A DNA stretch of 64,000 nt, taken from positions 85,164 to 149,163 of the forward strand of contig NZ_AWNK01000006.1 in the NCBI RefSeq assembly GCF_000469585.1. Reading direction: 5' to 3'. This DNA is from Chrysiogenes arsenatis DSM 11915. GTDB lineage: Bacteria > Chrysiogenota > Chrysiogenetes > Chrysiogenales > Chrysiogenaceae. Numbering within the stretch: the stretch's first letter is position 1; each line of letters starts with the position of its first letter. The translations under genes were made by a program, and so were the position numbers. This document shows, in pieces, positions 8,823 through 17,642 of the stretch. Below the pieces are notes generated by a model. It searched no databases and was not told the DNA's origin. It saw nothing but the letters and a program-made list of their open reading frames with translations.

Positions 8823-9380
8823 ATGAATACACCGAATAAACTTACCCTTCTCCGCATTGCCCTCATTCCAGTGCTTGTTCTTTCCATGTATCACCGTGAT
8901 TTTTGGATTGACATGGTCTCGGTTGTTATCTTTTCTCTTGCGGCTATAACCGATTACTATGACGGCTATCTTGCACGTAAATATAATCTTATCACTGACT
9001 TTGGCAAAATCATGGATCCCGTTGCCGACAAACTTCTGATTACCACCGCATTAGTATGCCTTGTGGAACGCGGTGATCTGGCGGCCTACCTGGTGGTGCT
9101 CGCCCTTGGACGAGAATTCGCCGCTACCGCGTTGCGCGCTGTCGCGTCATCATACGGCTATGTCATGCCCGCCGATAATTATGGGAAATGGAAAATGGGG
9201 TTACAAATCGCCGCCGTCATTGGTTTAACACTGCGATGGGATTGGGTTGTCTTCCACTTCCATACGGTGGGGCTGTTGTTGCTCTGGCTTTCTGTTGTGC
9301 TAGCCTACTATAGCTTATGGCGTTACGTTGCCGACTATCAGCGTTACCGGAAACAACATAAAGAAAAGGAAACCGCATGA
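8823..9380 (+). CDS. pgsA: CDP-diacylglycerol--glycerol-3-phosphate 3-phosphatidyltransferase
   Basis: 185 aa integral membrane protein with about five to six hydrophobic segments. It carries the complete CDP-alcohol phosphatidyltransferase motif D-x2-DG-x2-AR-x8-G-x3-D-x3-D, beginning 'DYYDGYLARKY' and ending 'GKIMDPVADK'. PgsA makes phosphatidylglycerol phosphate, the committed step to phosphatidylglycerol and cardiolipin, at the inner membrane. ATG 8823 gives the family N-terminus 'MNTPNKLTLLRIALIPVLV'; the longer frame from 8595 overlaps the ThiE-like gene and is not used. Its stop overlaps the ycaO start (ATGA at 9377). Confidence 0.95.
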   Translation: MNTPNKLTLLRIALIPVLVLSMYHRDFWIDMVSVVIFSLAAITDYYDGYLARKYNLITDFGKIMDPVADKLLITTALVCLVERGDLAAYLVVLALGREFAATALRAVASSYGYVMPADNYGKWKMGLQIAAVIGLTLRWDWVVFHFHTVGLLLLWLSVVLAYYSLWRYVADYQRYRKQHKEKETA

Positions 9381-11254
9381 CAGACACACCATTCACCACC
9401 CTCGGCAAGGATTCTCCGGTACAGGAAACCATCCACCGCTTCCAAGCAGCACTGGCACACGCTGGGTTTGAAGTTGAAGTTGCGTCTGAGCTGAATCCCG
9501 TCCCACACGTATACTCACTCCACCTCCGCCTGAAACACTACCCGCGCATCTACACGAACGGCAAAGGATCAACACGCGATGCGGCGCTTGCCAGCGCACT
9601 TGGGGAGTTCCATGAACGGTTGGCGACACAATATTTTTTCAGCGACTATTATGCACCGAGTGAAGCATCACCCTTCCTGCACCATCCATCTGAGAAATAC
9701 TTTGATTTCTCTGGCAAAAAAATGCCGAAAGGGCTTTTGACAAAAGAGCTGTATAATGCGTACACAAACGAACGGGTCTTGCCCGTGGAAATGCTAAGCG
9801 ACCCGAACTCCGGCGATTTGAGCCGTGGTATTTGTGCACTTCCCTTCGTACGTCAGCGCGATAAAAAAGAGATCTACTTTCCCACAGCCGTGCTCGCTAA
9901 CCTCTACGCCAGTAATGGCATGGCAGCAGGCAACACCAAGTGGGAATGTCGCACACAAGCCCTTTCGGAAATTATTGAGCGCTTTGTAAGGCGTGCCGTG
10001 TTCTTGGAGGAATTCGCACTGCCCGATATCCCACAAAGCGTACTGAAAAAATACCCCGCTGTGACCGAAGCAATAGCGGCACTTGAAGCGCATGGTTACT
10101 CAGTACTTGCCAAAGATGCCTCGCTTGGTGGTCGCTACCCCGCCATCTGCATCATCCTATTGAACCCCAAAAATGGCACCTGCTTCGCATCGTTTGGCGC
10201 ACATCCAAGTTTTGCTGTCGCCTTAGAGCGCACAATGACCGAACTCTTACAGGGTCGCTCACTTGACATGCTGGACGGATTCCACCCACCGACCTTCGAT
10301 TATGAGTTGGCCTGTGATCCGCAAAACCTTGAGGCACATTTTGTCAATGCCGACGGCTACCTACCGTGGAGCATGCTGGCGACAACCTTTGATTTTGACT
10401 TTGTCGAATGGGATTTTTCCCAAGCCAACAACGAGCTTAACACACAAAAACTGCTCTCCATTTTTGATGAGATGGATATGGATGTCTATATTGCCGATTA
10501 CTCCTTCTTGGGTGTCGACACCTGCCGCATTCTCATCCCTTTCGCCTCCGAAATCTATCCAATGCCTGATTTAATGACGCGTTCAACCGTCCATGGCGCC
10601 ATGCTACGCACCACGCTCCTCTCACTTCATGAGCAAGGTGTGGAAGATTTATTCCCAATCATAGAACATATGCTTGATGCCAGCTTACATAGTGACATCG
10701 ATTCGGCCAGCGGCCTGCTTGGCCTTATTCCTGACGAAGGATCGATTTGGGAAACGTTAACCGTCGGCGAAGTTCTCTTTTTCTATAGCCTCTACGTAAA
10801 TGGGTATCGTACCGAAACGAACGAGGAAACGGCGAAAGACATGACATCTATTGAAAAATACGACAAGCCGTTCTTCGATGAAGAGGATGACGATTTTGAA
10901 TTTGAAGGGGAATACCCTGCCGCACTGGATGCCCTGCGCAATCGGGTTCTCTACGGCGGCAGGCCGTCACCGCAATGGGCAACCCGCTACCGTTGCTTCG
11001 AAGCACTCCTTGCGGATGAAACTCCACAGAATCCGGCAAACCTTTCCGTGCTGAATACGCTGTACGGAAAAGAGGTAGTGAATTGGTGTCGCCGTTTACT
11101 GCCCGGCGGAAAACTACCAGAAGAACTGACATGGCTATCCAACAAGACCAAATTTCGTAAACATTTCACCGCTCATCATACGATGCTGCAACTGCGCAAC
11201 CAACTCCATGCAATCATTGCCCCCACAACAAAAATTCGCAAACTCCGCAAGTGA
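9377..11254 (+). CDS. ycaO: YcaO-domain protein, Escherichia coli YcaO type
   Basis: 625 aa. It follows E. coli YcaO closely along its length: 'LNPVPHVYSLHLR', 'NGKGSTRDAALASALGEFHE', 'SNGMAAGNTKWECRTQALSE', 'NGTCFASFGAHPSFAVALER', 'TELLQGRSLDMLDGFHPPTF' and 'YIADYSFLGVDTCRI'. A TPR-like C-terminal extension follows. YcaO proteins bind ATP through conserved acidic residues and activate amide backbones. E. coli YcaO is linked to beta-methylthiolation of ribosomal protein S12 by RimO. There is no RiPP precursor or RimO gene nearby. It is translationally coupled to pgsA. Confidence 0.92.
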   Translation: MTDTPFTTLGKDSPVQETIHRFQAALAHAGFEVEVASELNPVPHVYSLHLRLKHYPRIYTNGKGSTRDAALASALGEFHERLATQYFFSDYYAPSEASPFLHHPSEKYFDFSGKKMPKGLLTKELYNAYTNERVLPVEMLSDPNSGDLSRGICALPFVRQRDKKEIYFPTAVLANLYASNGMAAGNTKWECRTQALSEIIERFVRRAVFLEEFALPDIPQSVLKKYPAVTEAIAALEAHGYSVLAKDASLGGRYPAICIILLNPKNGTCFASFGAHPSFAVALERTMTELLQGRSLDMLDGFHPPTFDYELACDPQNLEAHFVNADGYLPWSMLATTFDFDFVEWDFSQANNELNTQKLLSIFDEMDMDVYIADYSFLGVDTCRILIPFASEIYPMPDLMTRSTVHGAMLRTTLLSLHEQGVEDLFPIIEHMLDASLHSDIDSASGLLGLIPDEGSIWETLTVGEVLFFYSLYVNGYRTETNEETAKDMTSIEKYDKPFFDEEDDDFEFEGEYPAALDALRNRVLYGGRPSPQWATRYRCFEALLADETPQNPANLSVLNTLYGKEVVNWCRRLLPGGKLPEELTWLSNKTKFRKHFTAHHTMLQLRNQLHAIIAPTTKIRKLRK

Positions 11255-11262
11255 AAAATCGG

Positions 11263-11291
11263 TTGTCGATACCCGATAAACTCACTATGAT
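11263..11291 (+). promoter_or_regulatory. Sigma70-like promoter for ilvE
   Basis: TTGTCG (11263-11268), a 17-bp spacer, and TATGAT (11286-11291), 35 bp before the ilvE ATG. Confidence 0.6.
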
Positions 11292-11326
11292 GGCTTACTT
11301 GTTTTTTACAACGCTGAGGTGAAGGA

Positions 11327-12358
11327 ATGAGCACAGCAAACATGATAAAAGCAAACCTCGACTGGGCAAATCTTGGTTTTCAATACCGCGATACCGGCTG
11401 GCGCTACCGCGCAAAACTGACTGACGGCGTGTGGCACGAAGAGGCAAACCCTACCAAAGACATGGTCATTTCCGAAGGATCGCAAGCCATCAACTACGGC
11501 CAACAGTGCTTTGAAGGGATGAAAGCCTATACGACAATCAATGGAGACGTCGTTGTTTTCCGCCCTGACATGAATTTTGCCCGCTTAAACCAGTCGGCAG
11601 CACGCCTTTTAATGGATCCTATCCCCGAAGAGATCTTCATGGGCGGCCTGCAAAAGCTCATCGACCACAACCTTGCCTACGTTCCACCCTATGGGCATGG
11701 CGCATCACTCTATATTCGTCCGCTTTACATTGGCATCGGCGATAATCTCGGGCTCAAGCCTGCTTCGGAATACATTTTCACTATCTATTGTTCTCCCGTC
11801 GGCCCTTACTACAAAAATGGCTTTAAACCAATTTCACTTATGGTTTCAAGTTATGACCGCGCCGCTCCTCATGGAACCGGCAACGTAAAGGTTGGCGGCA
11901 ACTACGCTGCGGGACTGATTGCCAGCCGCGAAGCCAAAAATGCCGGTTTTGACGATGCCATCTTCTTGGACGCGGCGACGCGGCGCTATATCGACGAAGC
12001 GGGAACATCAAATTTCTTCGGCATTACGGCAGATGGCACGCTCGTGACACCAGCCTCCAGTTCGATTTTAGAAAGTATCACCCGCATATCACTTACCGAA
12101 GTGGCGCTCTTTCTGGGTATGAACGTCGAAAGTCGTCCGGTTGCCCTTGAGGAATTGGGCACTTTTGTCGAAGCAGGATGTTGTGGAACCGCTGCGGTGG
12201 TAACGCCCATCGGGAAAATCACTTCAGGCGACCGTTCGTGGACGTTTGGTGATGGAATAAACGCAGGCGCACAAGTAAAGAAGCTCTACGATACGCTCAT
12301 CGATATCCAAAACGGTAAAGAGCCCGCATTTGCTCGCTGGCTCACAAAAATGGGATAG
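11327..12358 (+). CDS. ilvE: Branched-chain amino acid aminotransferase
   Basis: 343 aa, fold-type IV PLP enzyme, length typical of bacterial IlvE. The PLP lysine is Lys188 in 'GTGNVKVGGNYAAGL', and the cofactor-binding loop 'IDEAGTSNFFGI' is present, as are 'FEGMKAY' and 'CGTAAVVTPIG'. It transfers the amino group between glutamate and the keto acids of leucine, isoleucine and valine. The ribosome site GAGGTGAAGGA precedes ATG 11327. The REC-GGDEF gene follows after 8 bp and may be co-transcribed, although the functions look unrelated. Confidence 0.96.
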   Translation: MSTANMIKANLDWANLGFQYRDTGWRYRAKLTDGVWHEEANPTKDMVISEGSQAINYGQQCFEGMKAYTTINGDVVVFRPDMNFARLNQSAARLLMDPIPEEIFMGGLQKLIDHNLAYVPPYGHGASLYIRPLYIGIGDNLGLKPASEYIFTIYCSPVGPYYKNGFKPISLMVSSYDRAAPHGTGNVKVGGNYAAGLIASREAKNAGFDDAIFLDAATRRYIDEAGTSNFFGITADGTLVTPASSSILESITRISLTEVALFLGMNVESRPVALEELGTFVEAGCCGTAAVVTPIGKITSGDRSWTFGDGINAGAQVKKLYDTLIDIQNGKEPAFARWLTKMG

Positions 12359-12366
12359 GAGATTTT

Positions 12367-13668
12367 TTGAGTTTTACCCCACTAAAGCACGTGTCAGTCC
12401 TCTATGTTGAGGACGAAATCGACATCCGCGAACCTCTCGCTCGCTTCATTGCGAAGCGGGTGGGCGCACTGCACACCGCAGGCAATGGTGAAGAAGGCTG
12501 GGAGATGTTCCAACGTTTTTCGCCTGATATTGTTGTTACCGATATCCAAATGCCCTTTATGAATGGCCTTGATATGGCTCGTTTGATCCGTAACGCTGCT
12601 CCCGAGGTACCTATCCTGATTACAACAGCCTTCAGTGATTCCGATATGCTGTTGAAATCCATAGAAGTCGGCGTTGACCGGTACATCAAAAAGCCGCTAC
12701 GCGCCAGTCAACTCATGGAACAGATAGAAAACATTGCCGCAAACATCGAGCGCAAGCGAGAACTGGAACGGAAAAATCGCCTGATAGAAGCGATCCTCGA
12801 TAACAGTCCCGGCTCTATCCTGACGTTTGAAAAGGGCAAAATCAGCTACATGAACCGCGCATTACTGAATTACCTCGGCTTTACCTCTCTGGAAGAATTT
12901 CTGAAAGAGCACTCTACGCTTGATCCTTTTCTGGTAGAAAAAGAGGGTTCATTTTATAAAGGCGTCGCCATGCCTGATTGGGTGCGCCTCATCATGACCC
13001 TCCCTGACGAAGAATTCATCATATCCCTTGTGGGTCGCCACCAACTGAAACTTGATGCTCAGTCCTATATCGTGCGTGTCAGCGCCGTCCACGACTCTCC
13101 CAATATCTGTGGCTATGACGACACGATTATCGTATCGCTTTCCAACGTCACCACTCTGGAAATGGAACGTCGCAAATTTGAAGAACAAGCGATGAAAGAT
13201 CCGTTGACAGGAATCTATAACCGGAAGTTCTTTTTTCAGGAGCTTGATCAGGAAATTGCCCGCTCCGGTCGCTTCCATGATCCATTTTCGGTGGTTATGT
13301 TTGATATCGACTACTTTAAGCGAGTGAACGACACCTACGGTCACCAAGTGGGCGACTCAGTTTTGAAAGAAGTGGTAGTGTTAACCCAAGGGGTCATTCG
13401 CAATTGCGATATTTTTGGCCGCTATGGTGGCGAAGAATTCGTTCTGCTCCTCCCGAACACGAAACGGGAAGGGGCGACTCATCTTGCTGAAAAATTACGT
13501 CGTGCTATCGAACAACATGAATTCGATTATATCGACAAATTGACCGTCAGCTTGGGTGTAACCTCATTTAGCGAAGACCAAAGAGACGCCAATGCGCTGA
13601 TTAACAGTGCCGACACCGCGCTCTATCGAGCGAAGAATAATGGGCGAAATCGGGTCGAATACGTATAA
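12367..13668 (+). CDS. Response regulator diguanylate cyclase (REC-PAS-GGDEF)
   Basis: 433 aa. An N-terminal REC domain carries 'LYVEDE', phospho-acceptor Asp in 'DIVVTDIQMPFMNG' and Lys in 'YIKKPL'. A short PAS-like segment follows ('RLIEAILDNSPGSILTF'). The C-terminal GGDEF domain has 'DPLTGIYNRKFFF', 'FDIDYFKRVNDTYGHQVGD' and the active site 'GRYGGEEF'. An RxxD inhibitory site ('RNCD') lies five residues before GGEEF, so product feedback inhibition by c-di-GMP is expected. The start is TTG 12367, behind AGGAG, giving a REC domain of normal length. The cognate kinase is not adjacent. Confidence 0.93.
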   Translation: MSFTPLKHVSVLYVEDEIDIREPLARFIAKRVGALHTAGNGEEGWEMFQRFSPDIVVTDIQMPFMNGLDMARLIRNAAPEVPILITTAFSDSDMLLKSIEVGVDRYIKKPLRASQLMEQIENIAANIERKRELERKNRLIEAILDNSPGSILTFEKGKISYMNRALLNYLGFTSLEEFLKEHSTLDPFLVEKEGSFYKGVAMPDWVRLIMTLPDEEFIISLVGRHQLKLDAQSYIVRVSAVHDSPNICGYDDTIIVSLSNVTTLEMERRKFEEQAMKDPLTGIYNRKFFFQELDQEIARSGRFHDPFSVVMFDIDYFKRVNDTYGHQVGDSVLKEVVVLTQGVIRNCDIFGRYGGEEFVLLLPNTKREGATHLAEKLRRAIEQHEFDYIDKLTVSLGVTSFSEDQRDANALINSADTALYRAKNNGRNRVEYV

Positions 13669-13670
13669 GA

Positions 13671-13697
13671 GTGGGGCGAAAAGATTTTTCACCCCGC
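13671..13697. terminator. Hairpin between convergent GGDEF and mscS genes
   Basis: Arms 'GTGGGGCGAAAA' and 'TTTTCACCCCGC' (one mismatch, one wobble) with a 3-nt loop lie between the two convergent stops. The A/T ends of the stem give short T runs in both directions. It is a plausible bidirectional terminator. Confidence 0.45.
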
Positions 13698-13705
13698 CGA
13701 CGTTT

Positions 13706-14545
13706 TTACCCTTTAGCCTGCAACAATTTCTCCAACGACTCTGATGGGTGCAAATGCACATCGCGTTGTGGGAACGGAATTTCAATCCCCTGCTTATCCA
13801 GTTCGATTTTTACCTCTTCGAGGTAATTGAAGTAGAGCGGCCAGAAGTTTGCGGCGTCTGTCCACGCCCGCACCACAAAATTCACACTGCTGCTGTCTAA
13901 AGCATGTACTGCGATAAATGGTTCTGGATCTGCTTTGACCCGCTCATCCCGGTTGATCACCTCTTTCAACACCTCTTTGACACGCGTAACATCAGCGCGG
14001 TACGACACTCCGATAATCCACTCTACGCGGCGCTGCGGGTGCTGGGAAAAGTTGATAATGGAACCACCGATAACTTCGGCATTCGGCACCAAAATAGCTC
14101 TCCCGTCAGGGGTTTTCAGCTCAACATGAAACAAGGTCGTATTTAAAACGGTGCCGGCTTTGCCGCCGAAGTCGACAAAATCACCTATGCGAAAGAGCTT
14201 CAAAACAGCAATGAGAATTCCCGAAGCAAGGTGCGACAGTGAATCTTTCAGCGAAAGACCTATCGCCAAACCGGCAGCACCGAGCACCGCCAGTACCGAG
14301 TTGGTATTCACACCCAAATTACCCAGCGCCGCAATGACCACTACCACATGGCCGACAACCGAAACAAAATTACTCAGAAAACGAACAAACATTGGATCAA
14401 GACGTGTCCGCTCCAATAATACTCCGACAAAACTGGCAATACGTTTGACGACCCACCAGCCAATAATAAGTATTGCTAATCCGCCAAGTATTTTCATGCC
14501 GTACGCAACACTCATCGTTGCAATAAATTCTTGAATGCCATCCAT
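13706..14545 (-). CDS. mscS: Small-conductance mechanosensitive channel
   Basis: 279 aa, the length of E. coli MscS. Three N-terminal membrane segments are followed by the pore helix 'AVLGAAGLAIGLSLKDSLSH' with its Gly/Ala packing pattern. The MscS beta domain comes next ('GDFVDFGGKAGTVLNT', 'TPDGRAILVPNAEVIGGSI'), then an alpha/beta C-terminal domain. The channel opens on hypo-osmotic shock to release solutes. That fits an organism that accumulates ectoine (ectABC is also in this window). The rsmB stop lies 6 bp upstream of this start, so the genes may be co-transcribed. Confidence 0.95.
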   Translation of the reverse strand: MDGIQEFIATMSVAYGMKILGGLAILIIGWWVVKRIASFVGVLLERTRLDPMFVRFLSNFVSVVGHVVVVIAALGNLGVNTNSVLAVLGAAGLAIGLSLKDSLSHLASGILIAVLKLFRIGDFVDFGGKAGTVLNTTLFHVELKTPDGRAILVPNAEVIGGSIINFSQHPQRRVEWIIGVSYRADVTRVKEVLKEVINRDERVKADPEPFIAVHALDSSSVNFVVRAWTDAANFWPLYFNYLEEVKIELDKQGIEIPFPQRDVHLHPSESLEKLLQAKG

Positions 14546-14551
14546 AGTGAT

Positions 14552-15823
14552 TTACGCTCCTTTTGTGATGTAGCTCCAGTAGAAACCGGGCAATCCAGCG
14601 ACTGCGGGGTTGACAAAGAAGCCATAGGCTGTTTTTTCGATACTTCGAGCGACCGCATCGCGCAGCTCCTCCGCAATATTCTGAAAACGAAGCTCTTCCG
14701 GCAAAGCCAGACGTGCCGTTGGCTCTTGGGCGAGTAGGCGCTCTATTTGACGATCATTTTCCGACTGAAACAGCGAGCACGTGCTGTAACACAGCAACCC
14801 GCCCGGAGCAAGCATCCGGAAAGCGTCGTCAAGGAGTGTCGGTTGCAATGCAGCATACCGCTCAATAAGCTCACGGTTTTTTGTGTATTTCCCTTCGGGG
14901 TGCTTGCCAATAACACCAGTACCACTACAGGGAACGTCAAGTAAAACACGGCTGAAAGAACACGGTTCAAACGGGAGCAACTTCCCATCCGCAATGCAGA
15001 GCAGCGGCGCCGTGCGATTCAGACGTTCCGCCTCGCTCCGCATGGGACGCAGGCGTGGTAAGTCAACATCGCTCGCTACCAATAAAGCGGGTTGCTGCTG
15101 TGCCAACCACAAGCTTTTCGTTCCGGGCGCAGCGGCAATATCAAGCACGCGATCGAGCGCTGTCACCCCGAAATGGTTCAACGCGACAAATCCTCCGGGC
15201 GAAATAACTGCTCCCCCTTCGGCTAAAAACGCCGTCAGGCCATCGACCGGAATCAAAGTATTGTTGAGATACCCCGTAATCCGCTGCGGTTGATTCATCT
15301 GGTGCAAGAGCGCTTCAAAATCATCAGGCCTTTCCTGCGCAAGATCAGCAACAAACCATTCGGGGTAGCTTTCATTAAGCATTGTGCGCAGAATAGTATC
15401 TTTCCCTTTGTACGCAAAGTGCGCCTCCGTTTTGCGGTACTGCGTCAGGTTGCGCAGGACACCATTGATGAATGTTTTTTCATCAGGACGGCGGCACAAC
15501 GCGTGTGCATCGCCCACCACGGCGTAATCGGGCGTCTGCATATAGTAGACACGGTAGGCACTTACCAGCAAAATAGCGCGCAAGTAGGGATCAACCTGCT
15601 CCAGCGGACGGTGACATGAGGCGGCTACAATGCGATGGACCAGTTCGAGTTTACGGAAAATGCCGCTACCAAGCTCCTTCACCCATGCGCGATCCGGTGG
15701 CGCAACTTTTTCTTGAAGCCATTTGAGCGAAATGGGTTCGCCATCAAAGAAACGGACGAATTCTTCAATAAAAAGTCGTAGCGAAGGTTTAGGCGTTGCA
15801 GTTGGCGTCGTTGGTGTAGTCAT
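14552..15823 (-). CDS. rsmB: 16S rRNA (cytosine-C5)-methyltransferase RsmB/Sun family
   Basis: 423 aa. An N-terminal NusB-like RNA-binding domain (first ~140 residues, 'DPYLRAILLVSAYRVYYMQT', 'FINGVLRNLTQYR') precedes a Rossmann methyltransferase domain with 'VLDIAAAPGTKSLWLA' (SAM binding). The two catalytic cysteines are in 'LLDVPCSGTGVIGKHPEG' and 'LLCYSTCSLFQSENDRQ'. It methylates C967 of 16S rRNA. ATG 15823 lies 6 nt behind GAAGG and is preferred to ATG 15829, which abuts that site. A Pro/Thr-rich N-terminus is slightly unusual. Confidence 0.93.
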   Translation of the reverse strand: MTTPTTPTATPKPSLRLFIEEFVRFFDGEPISLKWLQEKVAPPDRAWVKELGSGIFRKLELVHRIVAASCHRPLEQVDPYLRAILLVSAYRVYYMQTPDYAVVGDAHALCRRPDEKTFINGVLRNLTQYRKTEAHFAYKGKDTILRTMLNESYPEWFVADLAQERPDDFEALLHQMNQPQRITGYLNNTLIPVDGLTAFLAEGGAVISPGGFVALNHFGVTALDRVLDIAAAPGTKSLWLAQQQPALLVASDVDLPRLRPMRSEAERLNRTAPLLCIADGKLLPFEPCSFSRVLLDVPCSGTGVIGKHPEGKYTKNRELIERYAALQPTLLDDAFRMLAPGGLLCYSTCSLFQSENDRQIERLLAQEPTARLALPEELRFQNIAEELRDAVARSIEKTAYGFFVNPAVAGLPGFYWSYITKGA

Positions 15824-15878
15824 AAACATCCTTCAAAAGTACTGTGTGTAGCGTGCTCGTTTGCTGCAGCCGGCTAGC

Positions 15879-16646
15879 CTACTCTCGCTTCACGCCAAAT
15901 TCAACTACCAGCACGCCACTTTGCTCCCCGTCAACCGCGATCACATCAAACCGTATAGCACGGGCAAAAGCGGTGGCTTTGAGATCGAGCATCGGGTCGC
16001 CAGTAGAGCGATGAATGAGCGCCCGACTCACCACACCATTAGGCGCGGCAACAATCTGCACTTCGGCGATAGCGCGATACGGAGCCGTAATTGCCGCGCT
16101 GTCTGGAAGAGAGACAATGCGGCGACGTGCCAATTCACCCCGAATCTGTACCGCATGAGAGGCTTCCGCCGATGGGCGCTGTACCGTTGGCTCGTTGCTC
16201 GTGGCCGTCCGTTCCGCCTGGTACAGGGCTTCGATGTGCTTGTCCAGATAGGAAAGCTGTGCCGAAGGGGTAAAATCCTGACGGCGACGACGGTTGGTTT
16301 GATCGGGCGTAGTAAGTGGATCATGAAACTCAAGCTTGCTCATGATGCTTTGCAAAGGGATCTCTTCGTCAAAGGGTTGCGTGCCATCAATGGCGGGGAG
16401 ATCAACCTGACGCGCCGCCAGCATGGGGAGGCGGTCACCACTCAGACTTATCCGCTGTGGCGGCTCAAGTGGCGTGGGAGGTGGTGCATCCTGTGGTGGC
16501 GCTTCATGCGGCAACAGCACCTTTTTATATTCAACTTCGATGGGGTCGTTTTGAATATATGGCGGAAAACGGAACAGCGGCACCATACTTAACAGAAGTG
16601 CGTGCAAGGCAATGGAAAAGAGGAGCAATACGGAAAAGCGCCTCAT
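15879..16646 (-). CDS. tonB: TonB-family energy-transducing protein
   Basis: 255 aa. One N-terminal membrane anchor ('LLLFSIALHALLLSMVPLF') with the S...H residues used by TonB/TolA anchors is followed by a Pro-rich periplasmic linker ('HEAPPQDAPPPTPLEPP') and a C-terminal TonB-like domain ('VVSRALIHRSTGDPMLDLKA', 'ARAIRFDV'). It couples the ExbB/ExbD proton channel to outer-membrane receptors. It is the last gene of the TPR-exbB-exbD-tonB operon, 1 bp after exbD. No TonB-dependent receptor is in the window, so the substrate is unknown. The C-terminus could equally be a TolA-type domain. Confidence 0.85.
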   Translation of the reverse strand: MRRFSVLLLFSIALHALLLSMVPLFRFPPYIQNDPIEVEYKKVLLPHEAPPQDAPPPTPLEPPQRISLSGDRLPMLAARQVDLPAIDGTQPFDEEIPLQSIMSKLEFHDPLTTPDQTNRRRRQDFTPSAQLSYLDKHIEALYQAERTATSNEPTVQRPSAEASHAVQIRGELARRRIVSLPDSAAITAPYRAIAEVQIVAAPNGVVSRALIHRSTGDPMLDLKATAFARAIRFDVIAVDGEQSGVLVVEFGVKRE

Positions 16647-16647
16647 T

Positions 16648-17046
16648 TTACTGTCCAGGCGCTTCTACCACGGTGGCGATGGATATTTTTTCGATACCGC
16701 CCGTGCGGGCGACATCCATCAGCGCAACCACTTTGCCATGCGTCACCCGCTCATCCGCCATAATGACCAGCGAGGGAAACGTTTGGCGGCGGATTTCTGC
16801 ATTGAGGGTTTCCAGCGTAACCGCCTGCCCGTCACGATGATACGTTCCATCCGCCGTGACGGTTATCTCCAGTGCCCGGGGAGCCGTCTGCGCACTCTGT
16901 GTCCCTTTGGGGAGGTTGACGCTAATGCCGCCGGTCGTGTCAAACGTTGTGGTAATCATAAAGAAAATAAGCAGCAAAAAAACAATATCGATCATCGGTG
17001 TCAGATTGATCGTAAGCTGCCGCTTTTTTTCCGTGGCGAATTTCAT
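16648..17046 (-). CDS. exbD: ExbD/TolR family proton-channel subunit
   Basis: 132 aa with one N-terminal transmembrane helix holding the essential aspartate: 'NLTPMIDIVFLLLIFFMIT'. A short periplasmic domain follows. It forms the inner-membrane proton channel with ExbB. The start overlaps the exbB stop by 4 bp. Confidence 0.94.
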   Translation of the reverse strand: MKFATEKKRQLTINLTPMIDIVFLLLIFFMITTTFDTTGGISVNLPKGTQSAQTAPRALEITVTADGTYHRDGQAVTLETLNAEIRRQTFPSLVIMADERVTHGKVVALMDVARTGGIEKISIATVVEAPGQ

Positions 17047-17642
17047 AACATCCCCGCAATGTCAGAAGCATTCTTCTCCATATGGGTGACGAGGTGTTGC
17101 ACCTTGGCGTCAAAATAGTTGTAGGCGGCCAGCGCTGGAATCGCCACAATCAGTCCGAACGCGGTGGTAATCAGCGCTTCAGAAATACCGCCAGCCATCG
17201 CTTGCGATTGCCCCAAACCTTGCTGGTTAATCGTGAAAAATACCTTGATCATTCCGCTTACCGTCCCTAGCAGACCAAGTAGTGGCGAAATATTGGCAAT
17301 CGTACCGAGCGACGTCAAATAGCGCTCCAAGCGAGCCGCCTCAAGTTTCCCTTCGTCAAGAATCCGATTGCGGGCATTACTCGGCGTTGCTTCAAGTCCG
17401 GCAAGAATAATACGGCTCATCGGGGAATTCTGGGTTTGGCATATGCGTATCGCGTCGACGATTTTCCCGGAAGCCAGATCCTTTTTTATTCGATCAACCA
17501 TGCGCGGTTGAATCACATGATTGGTGCGGAGCGTGAGAAATTTTTCCAGAATGATCGCCAGTGCAAACACACTACACAAAAAAATCGGGGTCATAATGGG
17601 ATAACCACCCATTTCAAAATAACCGAGTACCGTTTCTATCAT
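17043..17642 (-). CDS. exbB: ExbB/TolQ/MotA family proton-channel protein
   Basis: 199 aa with three transmembrane helices. The family signature 'TIANISPLLGLLGTVSGMIK' and 'GGISEALITTAFGLIVAIPA' are clear. It assembles with ExbD and TonB to use the proton gradient. The N-terminus ('MIETVLGYFEMGGYPIMTPI') is typical of the ExbB2 type found beside TPR proteins. Both ends overlap neighbours by 4 bp. Confidence 0.94.
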   Translation of the reverse strand: MIETVLGYFEMGGYPIMTPIFLCSVFALAIILEKFLTLRTNHVIQPRMVDRIKKDLASGKIVDAIRICQTQNSPMSRIILAGLEATPSNARNRILDEGKLEAARLERYLTSLGTIANISPLLGLLGTVSGMIKVFFTINQQGLGQSQAMAGGISEALITTAFGLIVAIPALAAYNYFDAKVQHLVTHMEKNASDIAGML

